DNA of 64,000 nt from Angiostrongylus vasorum (GCA_018806985.1 JADANN010000463.1:744001-808000); one strand, 5' to 3'. Positions 24,231-34,664 are shown, counted from the first letter of the stretch. Numbers and translations: made by a program. The notes: generated by a model not told the origin, from the sequence alone.

Positions 24231-26126
24231 ATATTAAAGAACCGAATGAGACAAATGTTCTGGAAGAAAAATCTGTGCGCATACTGGTTTGACAGGGATC
24301 TGGAACAAAAGATTGGAGAGAACAATGACTCTATGCAATTTGAAGACTAGAATTTGCAGTTTTCTTTCCATTTAGAGAGTATAGTGCTGGTTTAGGGTTG
24401 CAATGCTTACGAAGCGTTAACCGAATTAAATGGAGCACAGATTAACGTCAAGGAGAAAGCGAAGGACTACAAATGCCAAGCCAGGTAATCTATGAGGAAT
24501 GAACGGTAGAGTAACCGAAAATTTCCGGTAGTTATGCGGTTAAGCTGTAAGGCAATAAACCGCTGAAAGTGAGCGAAAAAAACATGTTGGAATGCGTACC
24601 TATAACTCCAGTTTTTGGAAGATGGGTATCCGACTAGGTGGACTAAACTCAGCCAATATAGGTCAGTGATTGATAGGCTTTACTTCGGTCACCCATCCCC
24701 CAACTACCTGTTAATGCAGTTAATGCAAACCATTAGTTGAAGGAGACTTGGCGCATTGAAATATCAATAAATTCCTTTCCGTTAAGGTGTATTCTTCCCT
24801 AATAAGGACCGAGACTATATCGAAGGAACGTGGGTCGACCTCCCATCTACGAATGTGTTCGAATGTGATGTTATAGAAACCAACTGTACTAACAATGGTA
24901 GAACTGAAGCGTTTCTGCATACGCAGATATACGAAAAAAAGTGAGCGCCAAGTACAACCTATTAGTCAAACGATAAGCACGAAGGCTACTTACCTGCGAC
25001 TGTGGTCGGTGCCGCCTCGTAATCGTTTAATTTCAGAGATTCTCAGAAAAATTCAAGACCAGACGTGTATGTTTTCATTATCGACTCGGTTTCTTCATTT
25101 ATGATTAAAAGGTTAGCTTGCCATGGATATCAAATTGGGATAATTTTCTTCGGAATTCGGCACTCGGTCCTGATATTCCTCTCATTGAAATTTTCTGGGA
25201 TACGGCTACAGGACTAGATAGGAGCGAATCCACATGCTTTTCAAAAATTTAGATCATGTCCAAAAAACGCTTGAATATCTGAAAGGCATGGGCGGCGTTC
25301 AAATGGAGTTCCTCAATAAAGTTGGCGACAACAGTCGACCGAATGGATTTGCACTCGCCTTCGGTAGGTTGACAAGCGATGTTTTCACCAACGGTGTGAG
25401 TTTAAAGAATTGATTAGTTCGCGACTGCAATCAGTACGTATCTTGAAAAAATGTGGCTAAAGAAGCATAGCCTGAAAAAATGAGGTCATCGAACTAGATT
25501 CTTTGTTCGTCTTTTAAATGACAATAAATGTGCATTATTTCTGGAAAATCCATCGAGGGCGGAAGCCGTCACATGGTCGGGCTACCTCCTTTAGTACCTG
25601 ACTGGAACAACGATGAAATATGCGCCAAGCATATCGACAATTTTCCGTATTATTTGTTCGAGTACGAAAAAATGGGATACAGAGTGAGCATTAAAAATTC
25701 TTTCTATTCTAATCGGCAAGCACAGTTTGTATTATGTTTTAAAAAACGCAGTCTTTAAACAACTTCGACCCGGGCTATGCCCAAGTTATCGTTAATATCG
25801 CGCCATCAAAAACGAACCGTTCAGCATATCTAGTTTTAGAAAATCTAGAGCATTGTTGCAACCCATTTGCTCACATTATTAAGCGGCCTAACTCTTCCTC
25901 ATTGCTCGGCAGCTGTTTCTAGACGCGTTTCTAACAGGTTCCTCACAAAGATCAGTTGATACTGCAGACAATGACCGCTCAAGATTTCGATGTCGGCATG
26001 GCATACTATCCGAACTGTCTTGGATTCAACAGGACCGAGGCGGATCACATTTGGAGGTGAACATTTCCTAATTCGTGGTTCATGAGTTGCAGTTGTCATA
26101 AGATAGTGAAACAATGACACAAAATA

Positions 26127-26139
26127 ACAACTACTAGTA
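26127..26139. repeat. Target-site duplication, left copy (PLE B palindrome)
   Basis: The 13-mer acaactactagta is repeated exactly at 30362-30374, enclosing both inverted PLE copies. Confidence 0.85.
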
Positions 26140-26243
26140 ACTCCCACGTCCGACTTTCTATTAACCTCGGCATCGATCAAGTAATTCTTGGTATTCTTGT
26201 TGAGCAAACACGAGGTGTTATTTTTTATTCTTTATTCACGAAC

Positions 26244-26282
26244 AAGCTGACGTTTCGGCGGATTTCGCCTTCCTCAGAGCCT
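26244..26282 (-). ncRNA. Hammerhead ribozyme motif, best-preserved copy (B1 tail)
   Basis: Minus strand: AGGCT (stem I), CTGAGGA (core), A, GGCG-loop-CGCC (stem II), GAAA (core), CGTC, then AGCTT (stem I). AGGCT pairs with AGCTT over five positions including one G-U. The third stem would be only A-C/G-U from the self-complementary ACGU, which pairs stably only between two molecules. One unpaired A sits between the core and stem II. PLE-associated minimal hammerheads acting as dimers are known. Confidence 0.75.
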
Positions 26283-26359
26283 GGAAAGGTCAAGTTGACA
26301 GCAATCTATTCGGCCAAACACCTCCATAAACCAAACAGAGAAAACGCTGAACCAAGATT

Positions 26360-26926
26360 TCAATCACATTGAACACAGCTTTGCACACTCAGCCGCTTTC
26401 TATGAGGCTTCCACTGAGTATGTCGGGTGGAGACCAACAGCACAGAGTTCACATGGAAGCGTAATATGCCCCCTCCCATCAAAAATAACAGCCTTATATA
26501 CTGCCCAATATCACGCGTGATAATGAGGCATTCTTCCCTGTGGTTCATTTTCGGATTTCTGGAATTAATCCAGAACGCCTCGAGAGTTTTGCGCGCTTGT
26601 GTTCTCGATTCCTGCACGAGGATCGTGACACGTACTTTAAAGTCCTCCCCGCTATGTCTCTGGGTCCTATGCGTGCCTAGTGGGGTATTTGGTTTACGTT
26701 TGCCGACTAGATGTTCTTTTATGCGGACACAGAGGGGTCTGCCCGTTTCGCCAATGTATTCGTCTCCGCACGCCTCACAGGAGATCAGATAAACTATACC
26801 CGAGCTCATGCAATCACCGTCTCTACCATTAGGGCAAACTATGCAATTTTGCGTTGCACATAGACGGTCATATAGGCGGTTACGAACTAGCTGGCGCCTA
26901 AGATTACTCGGTGGCATTTCAACCAC
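26360..26926 (-). CDS. GIY-YIG endonuclease domain of PLE B1 (intact frame)
   Basis: A 188-codon open frame. Early residues carry the PLE zinc-finger-like CIVCPNGRDGDC. The GIY-YIG signature follows as IVYLISCEACGDEYIGETGR, then the Arg and Glu-His pair (VRIKEH) and the late Glu-containing segment KTLEAFWI. It would make the nick that primes reverse transcription. It is separated from the upstream reverse transcriptase frame by frameshifts in the linker, so the full polyprotein is not made from this copy. The natural start lies upstream; the Met here is internal. Confidence 0.8.
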   Translation of the reverse strand: MVEMPPSNLRRQLVRNRLYDRLCATQNCIVCPNGRDGDCMSSGIVYLISCEACGDEYIGETGRPLCVRIKEHLVGKRKPNTPLGTHRTQRHSGEDFKVRVTILVQESRTQARKTLEAFWINSRNPKMNHREECLIITRDIGQYIRLLFLMGGGILRFHVNSVLLVSTRHTQWKPHRKRLSVQSCVQCD

Positions 26927-27321
26927 GTTTACCGAATTCTCTAAACCCTGCCCTTCTTAAGCAGCGTTTTATAGCTGCACGTACATCATTTGAGATAAAG
27001 GGTAGGATAAACGGGACCATTTTATCGCTAGAGTTGTCGTTTGGAGGCCTAGGATTTCCTCTACACCTGTCCCGAGCTACAGTTTCGTAGCCATTAGAAA
27101 TGGCTATTTGCCGCGCCAAGTTCCGGGACTCCTCTCTCTGCTCTCTTTCCGTGCACACGTTGGTTGCTGTTCGAAACATGTTTCTTACAAGCGCCCTTTT
27201 CGTGTGAGAGGGGTGAGAGGGAGAGGTAATGAACCAAGATGTTTTTATTACTTGACTTTCGGTACCACTTCGTAATGTAGCTATTTTCTGACAGGCTTAT
27301 TTGAGCGCTCAGGAATGGAAC

Positions 27322-28062
27322 CTAGTTGTCTTTCGGTTTCTCTCGGGTGAACTTAATATACTCTGACTGTTCATTCAACAGCTCGAAACATTTGTCCATT
27401 TCCTCTTGTGTTGAACAAAGGACAAAACAGTCATCTATATATCTACAGTAGAGTAGCGGCCCGAGATCGGTCACCGGTGCTTCCACCTTAGACATAAATG
27501 CAATGGCCAGGCTTGGTGCCAGTTGTTGTCCCATTGCCAACCCTCTTATTTGAGCGTAGTACTTTCCGGACCATCTGAAGATTGAGCAGCTCAAGCATTC
27601 TTTTAAGAGTGCCATCAACTGCTCTATCTTGAAGCCATACATGTTTATTTCTCCTTCGTGTTGCATCAGGAGTTCGAGTATGGGTTGCATTGCGGAGTCA
27701 TTCGACACGTTTGTATAAAGGGCGCTAACGTCGAACGACTCCATCACGTACGCGCTGCTGGGCTGCGCAGTACGTAGACGATCCAGAAACATCTGGGTAT
27801 TCGGAAGATGGGCTGGAATGTGTTTCAACAACTGGTTAAATATTAGGGTTAAAAACCATGTTATCCTATCCGTTGGCCCGTCTACACAGCTAATGATTGG
27901 TCTAACCTTAAACAATGATGGCTCGGTAGACGCAAGATCATCGCTGGATACTAGCTTATGAGTTTTTATAAGAAAGTACAAGACGGGACATGTTGGTAAC
28001 TCAACTTTTAGTTGGGAGATAACTGATGGTTTAAACCAGCAGCCCTTGCCATTTTGGCCCAT
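27322..28062 (-). CDS. Reverse transcriptase domain of PLE B1 (intact frame)
   Basis: A 246-codon frame holds the core RT motifs in order: LPTCPVLYFLIKTHK (N-terminal), VRPIISCVDGPTDRITW (motifs 2/3), SFDVSALYTNVSND (motif A with catalytic Asp), IRGLAMGQQLAPSLA (motif B) and RYIDDCFVL (motif C, both Asp present). It ends at EKPKDN, where a stop falls just before the conserved continuation seen at 62605 (NWLPF). The N-terminal part upstream (to about 28426) is in other frames. This is the most complete RT core in the window together with B2. Confidence 0.85.
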   Translation of the reverse strand: MGQNGKGCWFKPSVISQLKVELPTCPVLYFLIKTHKLVSSDDLASTEPSLFKVRPIISCVDGPTDRITWFLTLIFNQLLKHIPAHLPNTQMFLDRLRTAQPSSAYVMESFDVSALYTNVSNDSAMQPILELLMQHEGEINMYGFKIEQLMALLKECLSCSIFRWSGKYYAQIRGLAMGQQLAPSLAIAFMSKVEAPVTDLGPLLYCRYIDDCFVLCSTQEEMDKCFELLNEQSEYIKFTREKPKDN

Positions 28063-28426
28063 TCGTTGTTCAATTTTCGGTATTTACTTTTAAACTCCTT
28101 CTCAGATGATGGACGATAAAGCGAAGCATCTTCAAGATGCTTTTCATTATTTCAACATCTAACTGATGGGGAATTACGACAAACTCTCCACCCTTATTAC
28201 TAACGGATAGTCTTATGCTTTTCAACCTTATCAGCTCTCATACTTCTCGCATACCACGTTCTTGCACTGTAGTGAGGTTTGAGCTGTATCTTTTTCGCGC
28301 GATAGTGATTAAGGACTTTGAAAGTCTCATTCGTAAACATCCGAAATTCAACAGCAACTTCATTATTGGGCTCTTGTTGTCTAAAGAACGGCTGAGTAAA
28401 TGGTGCTATTGGTAGGGCCCCCACTT
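28063..28426 (-). pseudogene. N-terminal region of PLE B1, frameshifted
   Basis: Pieces matching the B2 N-terminus (28565-28895): QEPNNEV, NETFKVLNHYRAK and EFVVIPHQLDVE. Stops and shifts separate it from the RT frame. Confidence 0.6.
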
Positions 28427-28529
28427 ATCACTTACGTACCCTTGCGTCGGGTCGCATGTAGTTTACATGAACTTCAAGATAGACACCGCAAAAAAGCTAG
28501 AGATGAAACGCAAAACAGGCGCGAACAAA
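28427..28529. other. Single-copy centre of the PLE B palindrome
   Basis: About 103 bp with no inverted partner, between 'cccccactt' and 'aagtgggggg'. It contains 'cttacgtacccttgcg' and 'gcaaaacaggcgcgaac'. It likely represents the 5'-most part of one of the two copies and keeps the palindrome clonable. Confidence 0.6.
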
Positions 28530-28564
28530 AAGTGGGGGGCCCTACTAATAGCACCATTTCCTCA

Positions 28565-29635
28565 GTCGTTCTTTAGACAACAAGAGCCCAATAATGAAGT
28601 TGATGTTAAAATTCGGGATGTTTACGAATGAGACTTTCAAAGTCCTTAATCACTATCGCGCGAAAAGATACAGCTCAAACCTCACTACAGTGCAAGAACG
28701 TGGTATGCGAGAGGTAGAGAGCTGATAAGGTTGAAAAACATAAGACTATCCGTTAGTGATAATGGTGGAGAGTTTGTCGTAATTCCCCATCAGTTGGATG
28801 TCGAAATAACGAAAAAGCATCATGAAGATGCTTCGCTTTATCGTCCATCATCTGAGAAGGACTTTAAAAGTAAATACCGAAAATTGAACCACGAATGGGC
28901 CAAAATGGCAGGGCTGCTGGTTTAAAACCATCAGTTATCTCTCAACTAAAAGTTGAGTTACCAACATGTCCCGTCTTGTACTTGCTTATAAAAACTCATA
29001 AGCTATTATCCAGCGATGATATTGCGTCTACCGATCCATCATTGTTTAAGGTTAGACCAATCATTAGCTGTGTAGACGGGCCAACGGATAGGATAACATG
29101 GTTTTTAACCCAAATATTTAACCAGTTGTTGAAACACATTCCAGCCCATCTTACGAATACCCATATGTTTCTGGGTCGTCTACGTACTGCGCAGCCCAGC
29201 AGCGCGTACGTGATGGAGTCGTTCGACGTTAGCGCCCTTTATACAAACGTGTCGAATGACTCCGCAATGCAAGCCATACTCGAACTCCTGATGCAACATG
29301 AAGGAGAAATAAACATGTATGGCTTCAAGATAGAGCAGTTGATGGCACTCTTAAAAGAATGCTTGAGCTGCTCAATCTTCAGATGGTCCGGAAAGTACTA
29401 CGCTCAAATAAGAGGGTTGGAAATGGGACAACAACTGGCACCAAGCCTGGCCATTGCATTTATGTCTAAGGTGGAAGCACCGGTGACCGATCTCGGGCCG
29501 CTACTCTACTGTAGATATATAGATGACTGTTTTGTCCTTTGTTCAACACAAGAGGAAATGGACAAATGTTTCGAGCTGTTGAATGAACAGTCAGAGTATA
29601 TCAAGTTCACCCGAGAGAAACCGAAAGACAACTAG
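28565..29635 (+). pseudogene. PLE B2 N-terminal region and reverse transcriptase
   Basis: The RT frame 28895-29635 (246 codons) is intact and nearly the same as B1, with motif A SFDVSALYTNV, motif C RYIDDCFVL, and GLEMGQQ at motif B where other copies have GLAMGQ. The N-terminal part (28565-28925) is broken by frameshifts. The copy lacks most of its endonuclease further downstream, so it is non-autonomous even if the RT frame is read. Confidence 0.8.
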
Positions 29636-30360
29636 GGCTTCCATTCCTGAGCGCTCAAATTAGCCTGTCAGAAAATGGCTACATTACGAAGTGGTACCGA
29701 AAGTCAAGTAATAAAAACATCTTGGTTCATTACCTCTCCTCTCACCCCTCTCACACGAAAAGGGCGCTGGTAGGAAACATGTTTCGGACAGCAACCAACG
29801 TGTGCACGGGAAGAGAGCAGAGAGAGGAGTCCCGGAACTTGGCGCGGCAAATAGCCATTTCTAATGGCTACGAAACTGTAGCTCGGGACAGGTGTAGAGG
29901 AAATCCAGGCTTCCAAACGACAACTCTAGCGGGAACACATCGAGAACACAAGCGCGCAAAACTCTCGAGGCGTTCTGGATTAATTCCAGAAATCCGAAAA
30001 TGAACCGCAGGGAAGAATGCCTCACTATCACGCGTGATAATGGGCAGTATATAAGACTGTTATTTTGATGGGGAGGGGCATATTACGCCTCCATGTGAAC
30101 TCTGTGCGGTTGGTCTCCACCCGACATACTCAGTGGAAGCCTCATAGAAAGCGGCTAGTGTGCAAAGCTGTGTTCAATGTGATTGAAATCTTGGTTCAAC
30201 GTTTTCTCTGTTTGGTTGTGGAGGTGTTTGGCCGAATAGATTGCTGTCAACTTGACCTTTCCAGGCTCTGAGGAATTCGAAATCCGCCGAAACGTCGGCT
30301 TGTTCGTAAATAAAGAATAAAAATAACACCTCGTGTTTGCTCAACAAGAATACGAAGAAT
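29636..30360 (+). pseudogene. PLE B2 C-terminal remnant with endonuclease core deleted
   Basis: The linker frame (NVCTGREQREESRNLARQ, ISNGYETVARDRC) runs to about 29925, then jumps near 29930 to the last part of the GIY-YIG region (ARKTLEAFWINSR-type sequence, partly shifted). Compared with B1, roughly 0.4 kb holding the CxxC finger, GIY-YIG and Arg residues is missing. The tail and hammerhead follow. Confidence 0.75.
30263..30301 (+). ncRNA. Hammerhead-like motif, B2 tail
   Basis: AGGCT-CTGAGGA, then ATTCGAAATCCGCC, GAAA, CGTC and GGCTT. The left half of stem II is changed (ATTC for AGGC), weakening it. Stem I is also altered relative to B1. Other B copies (44740) share the ATTC variant. 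Confidence 0.55.
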
Positions 30361-30361
30361 T

Positions 30362-30374
30362 ACAACTACTAGTA
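30362..30374. repeat. Target-site duplication, right copy (PLE B palindrome)
   Basis: acaactactagta, identical to 26127-26139. Confidence 0.85.
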
Positions 30375-31384
30375 TCCTCCTAGTACATTAGTGGAAGAAG
30401 AGTGTAACATAAATTACGAGATTGCTTTAGTTAGACTTAGCAAAGATGCATAGAAGTGGAAACCTTACTATTTACCCCATCAATAGTGCTATGGTCTTGC
30501 CAACCCCTGTATTCGTACACTGTTCTATCACTGCTTCAATTCAGTGCTGCTTTCCTAACAGACAGGTCTGCGACCAATTTGCTGACCCTGGGGGATGGAA
30601 GACTTGGTGATCTCGGGCGCGGGATCAAAACAAACACCACGTCTGTATTACATTGCACCTTTTACAGCTAATCCACATCCTAAATAACCACTACCGTTTC
30701 CTTTTGAACTGAACCCATAAAATACACTCGGCAACGCGATAAACGCTTCGCCAATGAGTTATTCCTCGTTTCCCTTTCTTGATAATGTTCTCTATTTCAT
30801 GATTGCAAATAGTTACAACAGTTATAGTTATGTAAACAGTTATCAGTTATGAGAGAAGGAATGACGCTGCTTGCATAGACTGAGGTTGGATTGATGCCTG
30901 GTGATATACCACTTTATTTTTATTTTATACAAAGCGACATCATATGCTGTGCTGATCTCAACATCAACAATCTTAAAATCATTGCAATTTTTTAAATCAA
31001 AAATAACAAACCTTAGCACACGAAGTCTTCAAATTAATTGAATCGGCTGCTAGTTGGTGATTTTGAACACGTTTGTATAGGCAGTTGAATGCTGGTAGAT
31101 TTGACTCTCTCTGATATCGTAGGACTGTCAAGTTGTGCGTCTCAAGGTCATCACAACAAACAGTCACCCATCTTTTGCATCGAAGGGAGTTGTTTTTTAG
31201 AATAGTCTGGTGCCAATTTTTCACCCTGAAATGATAAAAGGATCGCTTAGTCGGTGCGGTCTCGACCCAGAGGTCTTGCGCGTATTATAGAACAGTGTCT
31301 TTGCTACTGTGCTACATGAACCATTCTGGGAAGGTGGAAAAAACATTATTAAACAAGTTTGATGCGAAAACGAGCAGAATGACG
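30375..31384. other. Intron sequence with SINE scraps
   Basis: Intron 8 of the DUF229 gene. A partial minus-strand S1-like piece lies at about 30540-30670. A tRNA-like relic at 31228-31315 (minus; A box TAGCACAGTAGC, B box GGGTCGAGACCGC) is also present. The rest shows nothing recognisable. Confidence 0.45.
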
Positions 31385-32066
31385 TAGTTCACCTGTATCA
31401 CCTGTTGTCCCGTTGATCGTCGAGTGACTGGAGTTGGCGCCAGTAAATTTTCCATTTTTCCTTTTCGAGTGGCAGCGACTCGTTGAGCATCGTATCTTTA
31501 TTCTAGGCTTTTCATGAATAACTCTGAGAAGCTGGTCGGTGGTCTTCCTGCAAAGCGTTTGACATCCCCAGGAATCCAGTCACTAACGGCTGTTGTCCAT
31601 CGGTTGTCATCCATACGATACGCATTACGTGTCCGGCCCATCTTATCTTCGACTGTTTGGCGTACAGAACAGCATCTTTGATTTTTGATCGTTGACGCAG
31701 GTCGGAGCTTCGGATCCCATCGCTTACTTGTGTGAAACGGGATGGTCCTGGCATCGTCCTTTCGACTGCGCGTTCAATAACGCCGAGTGATTTTTTCTCA
31801 TTGTTCACTCAGCGACCAGGTTTCTGACGCATACGTTAACGCAGCAAGTATCGTTGAATCGAAAAGGTGGGCACGGAGTATGGTGTTCTTTGTTTTCCTC
31901 ACTACATGTTCGATTCTCTTGAAAGCTTCCCAAGCCGCTCGTTTCCTTCTGCTCAAATGTGGACCCAAGTCGTTCATCATGTTGATTTCCAGACCAAGAT
32001 AGGCATAACTGGAGCATTCGGAGATATTCGTTCTCTTTAGCTTGAATGGAGCATATGAACCAATAC
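31385..32066 (-). mobile_element. RTE LINE 3' fragment (L3), in intron 8
   Basis: The minus strand encodes the C-terminal part of an RTE ORF: SSYAYLGLEINMMNDL, RAHLFDSTILAALTYASETW, then across a shift IRWAGHVMRIVW and the tail at 31512. The RT core is absent, so it is 5'-truncated near 32066, about 100 bp upstream of exon 9. It is a different RTE subfamily from L1/L2. Confidence 0.75.
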
Positions 32067-32166
32067 CAGTGACGTACATACAATAGGAAGTGTGTGGGAA
32101 CATTGTTGCAGTCAATGAAAAGTATATGCTCAAGCAAATCCAAATAGCTATAAAAAAATCTTTCAG

Positions 32167-34664
32167 GCCATTTGAACTTCGCATATGGAAATCTGATTCA
32201 TTAAAGAAAAGTGTGGACGAATCCTGCAGTGAGCGCCATTTAGAAATGATGGACTATCTGGAAAAGTTCATGCGTGCCTACCCAGGTGAATTTAATGCTT
32301 TTTTCCGCAGTGTTCAAAAATAGCATTGCTTTTAATAGGGTTGGAGATGGTAAGTATAAGAGAACAAACGTATATGCTTGGTTCTAATTTGCCAAGACAT
32401 GGGCTTTCCAAAGTGTATGATAGAGTGTTCTCTCCCAACGACGAACAAAGACTTCTCTTGGAAAAAAAATCGGAAAAAGGTGTATAAACTTGGTTCCTCG
32501 TCAAGAAAATCATTTAATTACATGGCATTTTCGGAATACAACAACTCGTGCAAGCCGGATCGTGTAATGTTGGGATCTTCATGAAATACCCTTAATGAAT
32601 TCCACCCCATTTTTGAAAAACAGGGAAGTTAGAGAGAAACGACTAGACAGATCTGAAGGAATTTTAGACATAGTGATTCCAGTGAGATTTGGGAAATATC
32701 CACACTAAATGAAGCAAACAGATAGAATGATGCTACGGATGAGGAATGAGACCACCAGTGCCACTGACTTTGTAAAGCATGGTGGTCAAAAATAGTTTTA
32801 TCCAATAACATCAATTATGAATTTTCAAAAAATGATACATGTACATAAGAATTAATAGGCTTCAAATCCCATTTCTCATAGTGGGAAAAATCTTCTATCC
32901 GTTTGATCTCAGTAACCGATGAGAAATTAATTGCAAAGCTGAGCAACTCGAAAAGTTGAGGAACCCCGAAAATAGCGCAAGTGTGGCCAACAACTTTGGC
33001 ACATGAGACATTAAAGGATCTCTACCATGCTGACGAACAATTTTTGGCGTTCTTCAAGAAGAATCGAGAGCTCATAGATCAGTCGTTCTTCATAATGGTG
33101 GGCGATCACGGACCACGCCGAGAAGGAGTGAGTGAAATCCATAACGGATGCTATCGTGCTAGCGTATTGATGATGTCCAATTATTATTTTTAGATCGGGG
33201 AAACGCGTCTGGGGCAGTATGAGAATTTGAATCCATTCCTTGTTGTGTTAATTCCATCTAAATACCGTAATACATCAATACATCACCAACTATACAAGAA
33301 GACTAACGAGTTGATGACGCATTTCGATCTACACGCGACGCTTATGGACATAGTAAAGGTCAGAAAGATAATTTCTGAACGTTTTGTGGTGACTTAAGTT
33401 CAACATTCCGCGAAAATAGTGGACCTCAGAAAATCTCACAGAACCGTCTTCGACGACTTGTTCAGTTACAACCGGGAGCTGGGTTTTCGGACACCTCCTA
33501 TCGTGATCTCATGCCATTAAGCAAAGGATCGTCGCTGTTCAGAGAGTGGCGAGGAGTGAGAAACTGTCGTACGCTGCCAATACCATCTGCATATTGTATA
33601 TGTCAGTACAACAAAACTGCTGTGACGTAAGTTTAAGCATCATTCCTCACTCAAGATATATCTGTATTTCACGCTCCCACTCCAACATACTAAACGACAA
33701 CCTAAACCTCGAATCTCTTTCAAATTGTTTAAATACAGCAACTTTGCACTCTTTCTAAAAAAAGACCTGTTGGAACTGTTCTCAAAGAAATGTAAGGGCT
33801 TCTTAATATTTCGGGAAAAGCAATTGTTTGTTAGTAAAAGTAAAATGCACCTTCAACGAATCCAACTGAGTTGGAGCAACTATACTTCTTCAAAAAAGCT
33901 AACTTATTCACCTGCTAGTAATTCGAACAGATATAAGAATACTGAGCTACTTCAAAAATGTTTAGCGATCAGATGTTGGTAACAAAACTGGGCAATTTCT
34001 TCGCTGAGCAACTGAACGAGCTTTTGCGCGACAGCGGATTGAAGGACAAGTGCCAGATACAGTATTACAACTCGGTCAGATATTTTTGATCGGCTCTCTT
34101 CTGGCAAAGCACCGAACCGTTTCAAGTATCCTTTCGTTTGCATTTTTATGACTTCTAAATATCCCACAGTTCTTTGTTACTAAGGTAACTTCCGCCGTCT
34201 AGTGGTGAGATTTCCTACTTTTTCTCGTGCACTAAAGGAGACGTTGTGCATGTTCTAAGACGAAGGTGGTGTCATGGGGCTTATAATTCCTATCCACCCC
34301 TCGAAGACAATAAACGTAATGGACCACATTCTTGTTGACAATGAATTTTCCCTCGATGTGGTAGCGCGTGACAGCAGTGGTATGAGAGGCGAAGCATTCG
34401 GGGTTGATCTCTAGAGATGCGTAATGCGTTTGATTCCATTTAGGTATCTCGGAGGTAAATGATTGCATATTAGGCCTATACAGCTAGACCTCGAAATTTG
34501 CTCGGAAAACTAACTAATAGCAGAACATGGCTATCATTTTCTATGAATACTTCGTGATGTTATCGATTTTTATTAAGACGTCGACTATCATGCAGATTGA
34601 GGACGGCGACGCTATGATTTACGACATGGCTGTGTATCTCAAACCTTCAGGTGGTCTGCTCACG
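32167..34664 (+). other. DUF229 gene, exons 9-14 (C-terminal catalytic part)
   Basis: Exon 9 PFELRIWKSD and MMDYLEKFMRAYP; exon 10 LAHETLKDLYHAD and the metal-binding FFIMVGDHGPR; exon 11 IGETRLGQYENLNPFLV and THFDLHATLMDIV; exon 12 LFREWRGVRNCRTLPIP and CICQY; exon 13 LGNFFAEQLNELL and KDKC; exon 14 AMIYDMAVYLKPSGGLL. No lesion is visible in this half, and all splice sites are GT/AG with matching phases. The expected final exon (Cys-rich, ending in the family's FCYC-type tail) was not found by 35430. Confidence 0.85.

Larger units (their letters stand above)
21676..26056 (+). other. DUF229 gene, exons 1-8 (anchor, Cys-rich stem, N-terminal catalytic part)
   Basis: Exon 1 encodes a signal anchor (QTFVILVTCCIVVTIYYALYV). 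Exons 2-4 carry the family's Cys-rich stem (CPLVLYNHLDPELLEFHHPGY, then VFECDVIETNC and AFLHTQIYEKK). Exon 5 has PDVYVFIIDSVSS, where the Asp-Ser pair is the expected metal/nucleophile site. Exon 6 has LNKVGDNSRPNGFALAFG, exon 7 GKSIEGG and VPDWNNDEIC, and exon 8 PNCLGFNRTEADHIW. Donors are gtactg, gtgaga, gtaatc, gtgagc, gttagc, gtaggt, gtgagc and gtgaac. Acceptors are mostly TTTCAG-like, except exon 7. Confidence 0.85.
26140..30361. mobile_element. Inverted-dimer Penelope-like element, family B, in intron 8
   Basis: A minus-strand PLE (B1, 26140-28426) and a plus-strand PLE (B2, 28530-30361) meet head-to-head around a 103 bp single-copy centre. The arms align from the tail near 26190/30350 to 'gggcccccactt' at the centre. 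One 13 bp duplication flanks the pair and none separates the halves, so it entered as one 4.2 kb unit. The left edge carries the leader ('gactttctattaacctcggc') and the right edge lacks it, as in the other PLE insertions. It splits the DUF229 gene between exons 8 and 9. Confidence 0.85.
21676..34664 (+). pseudogene. DUF229 family gene, 14 exons, lesioned and lacking its last exon
   Basis: Exons joined by compatible phases: 21676-21757, 23686-23850, 24396-24484, 24787-24940, 25037-25111, 25253-25363, 25544-25683, 25968-26056, 32167-32285, 32961-33127, 33194-33358, 33466-33626, 33966-34074 and 34596-34664, about 564 codons. Nematode DUF229 proteins are usually somewhat longer (about 600-700 residues from memory) and end in a Cys-rich exon that I could not find. 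The family has an alkaline phosphatase/sulfatase-like fold and unknown substrate. The protein would be a type II membrane protein facing the lumen or outside. Three lesions break it: a one-base frameshift near 24791, an extra A in a run at 25262-25267, and acceptor TG instead of AG before 25544. Each is a single-base change, so assembly error is a real alternative to pseudogenisation. Confidence 0.85.

Noticed and set aside
24574..24625. Extra DUF229 exon reading ECVPITPVFGRW
   Set aside because: It needs a weak acceptor and breaks the expected Cys spacing. The exon at 24787 supplies the expected sequence after one base is discounted.
25150..25255. Frame with DIPLIEIFWDTATGLDR as a DUF229 catalytic segment
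   Set aside because: At first it looked like the PDV..DS motif with a frameshift, but exon 5 at 25037-25111 supplies the true motif in phase with good splice sites; this stretch is intron 5.
34232..34468. 78-codon minus-strand ORF
   Set aside because: No family motif, lies in an intron of the DUF229 gene, and no partner exon was found.
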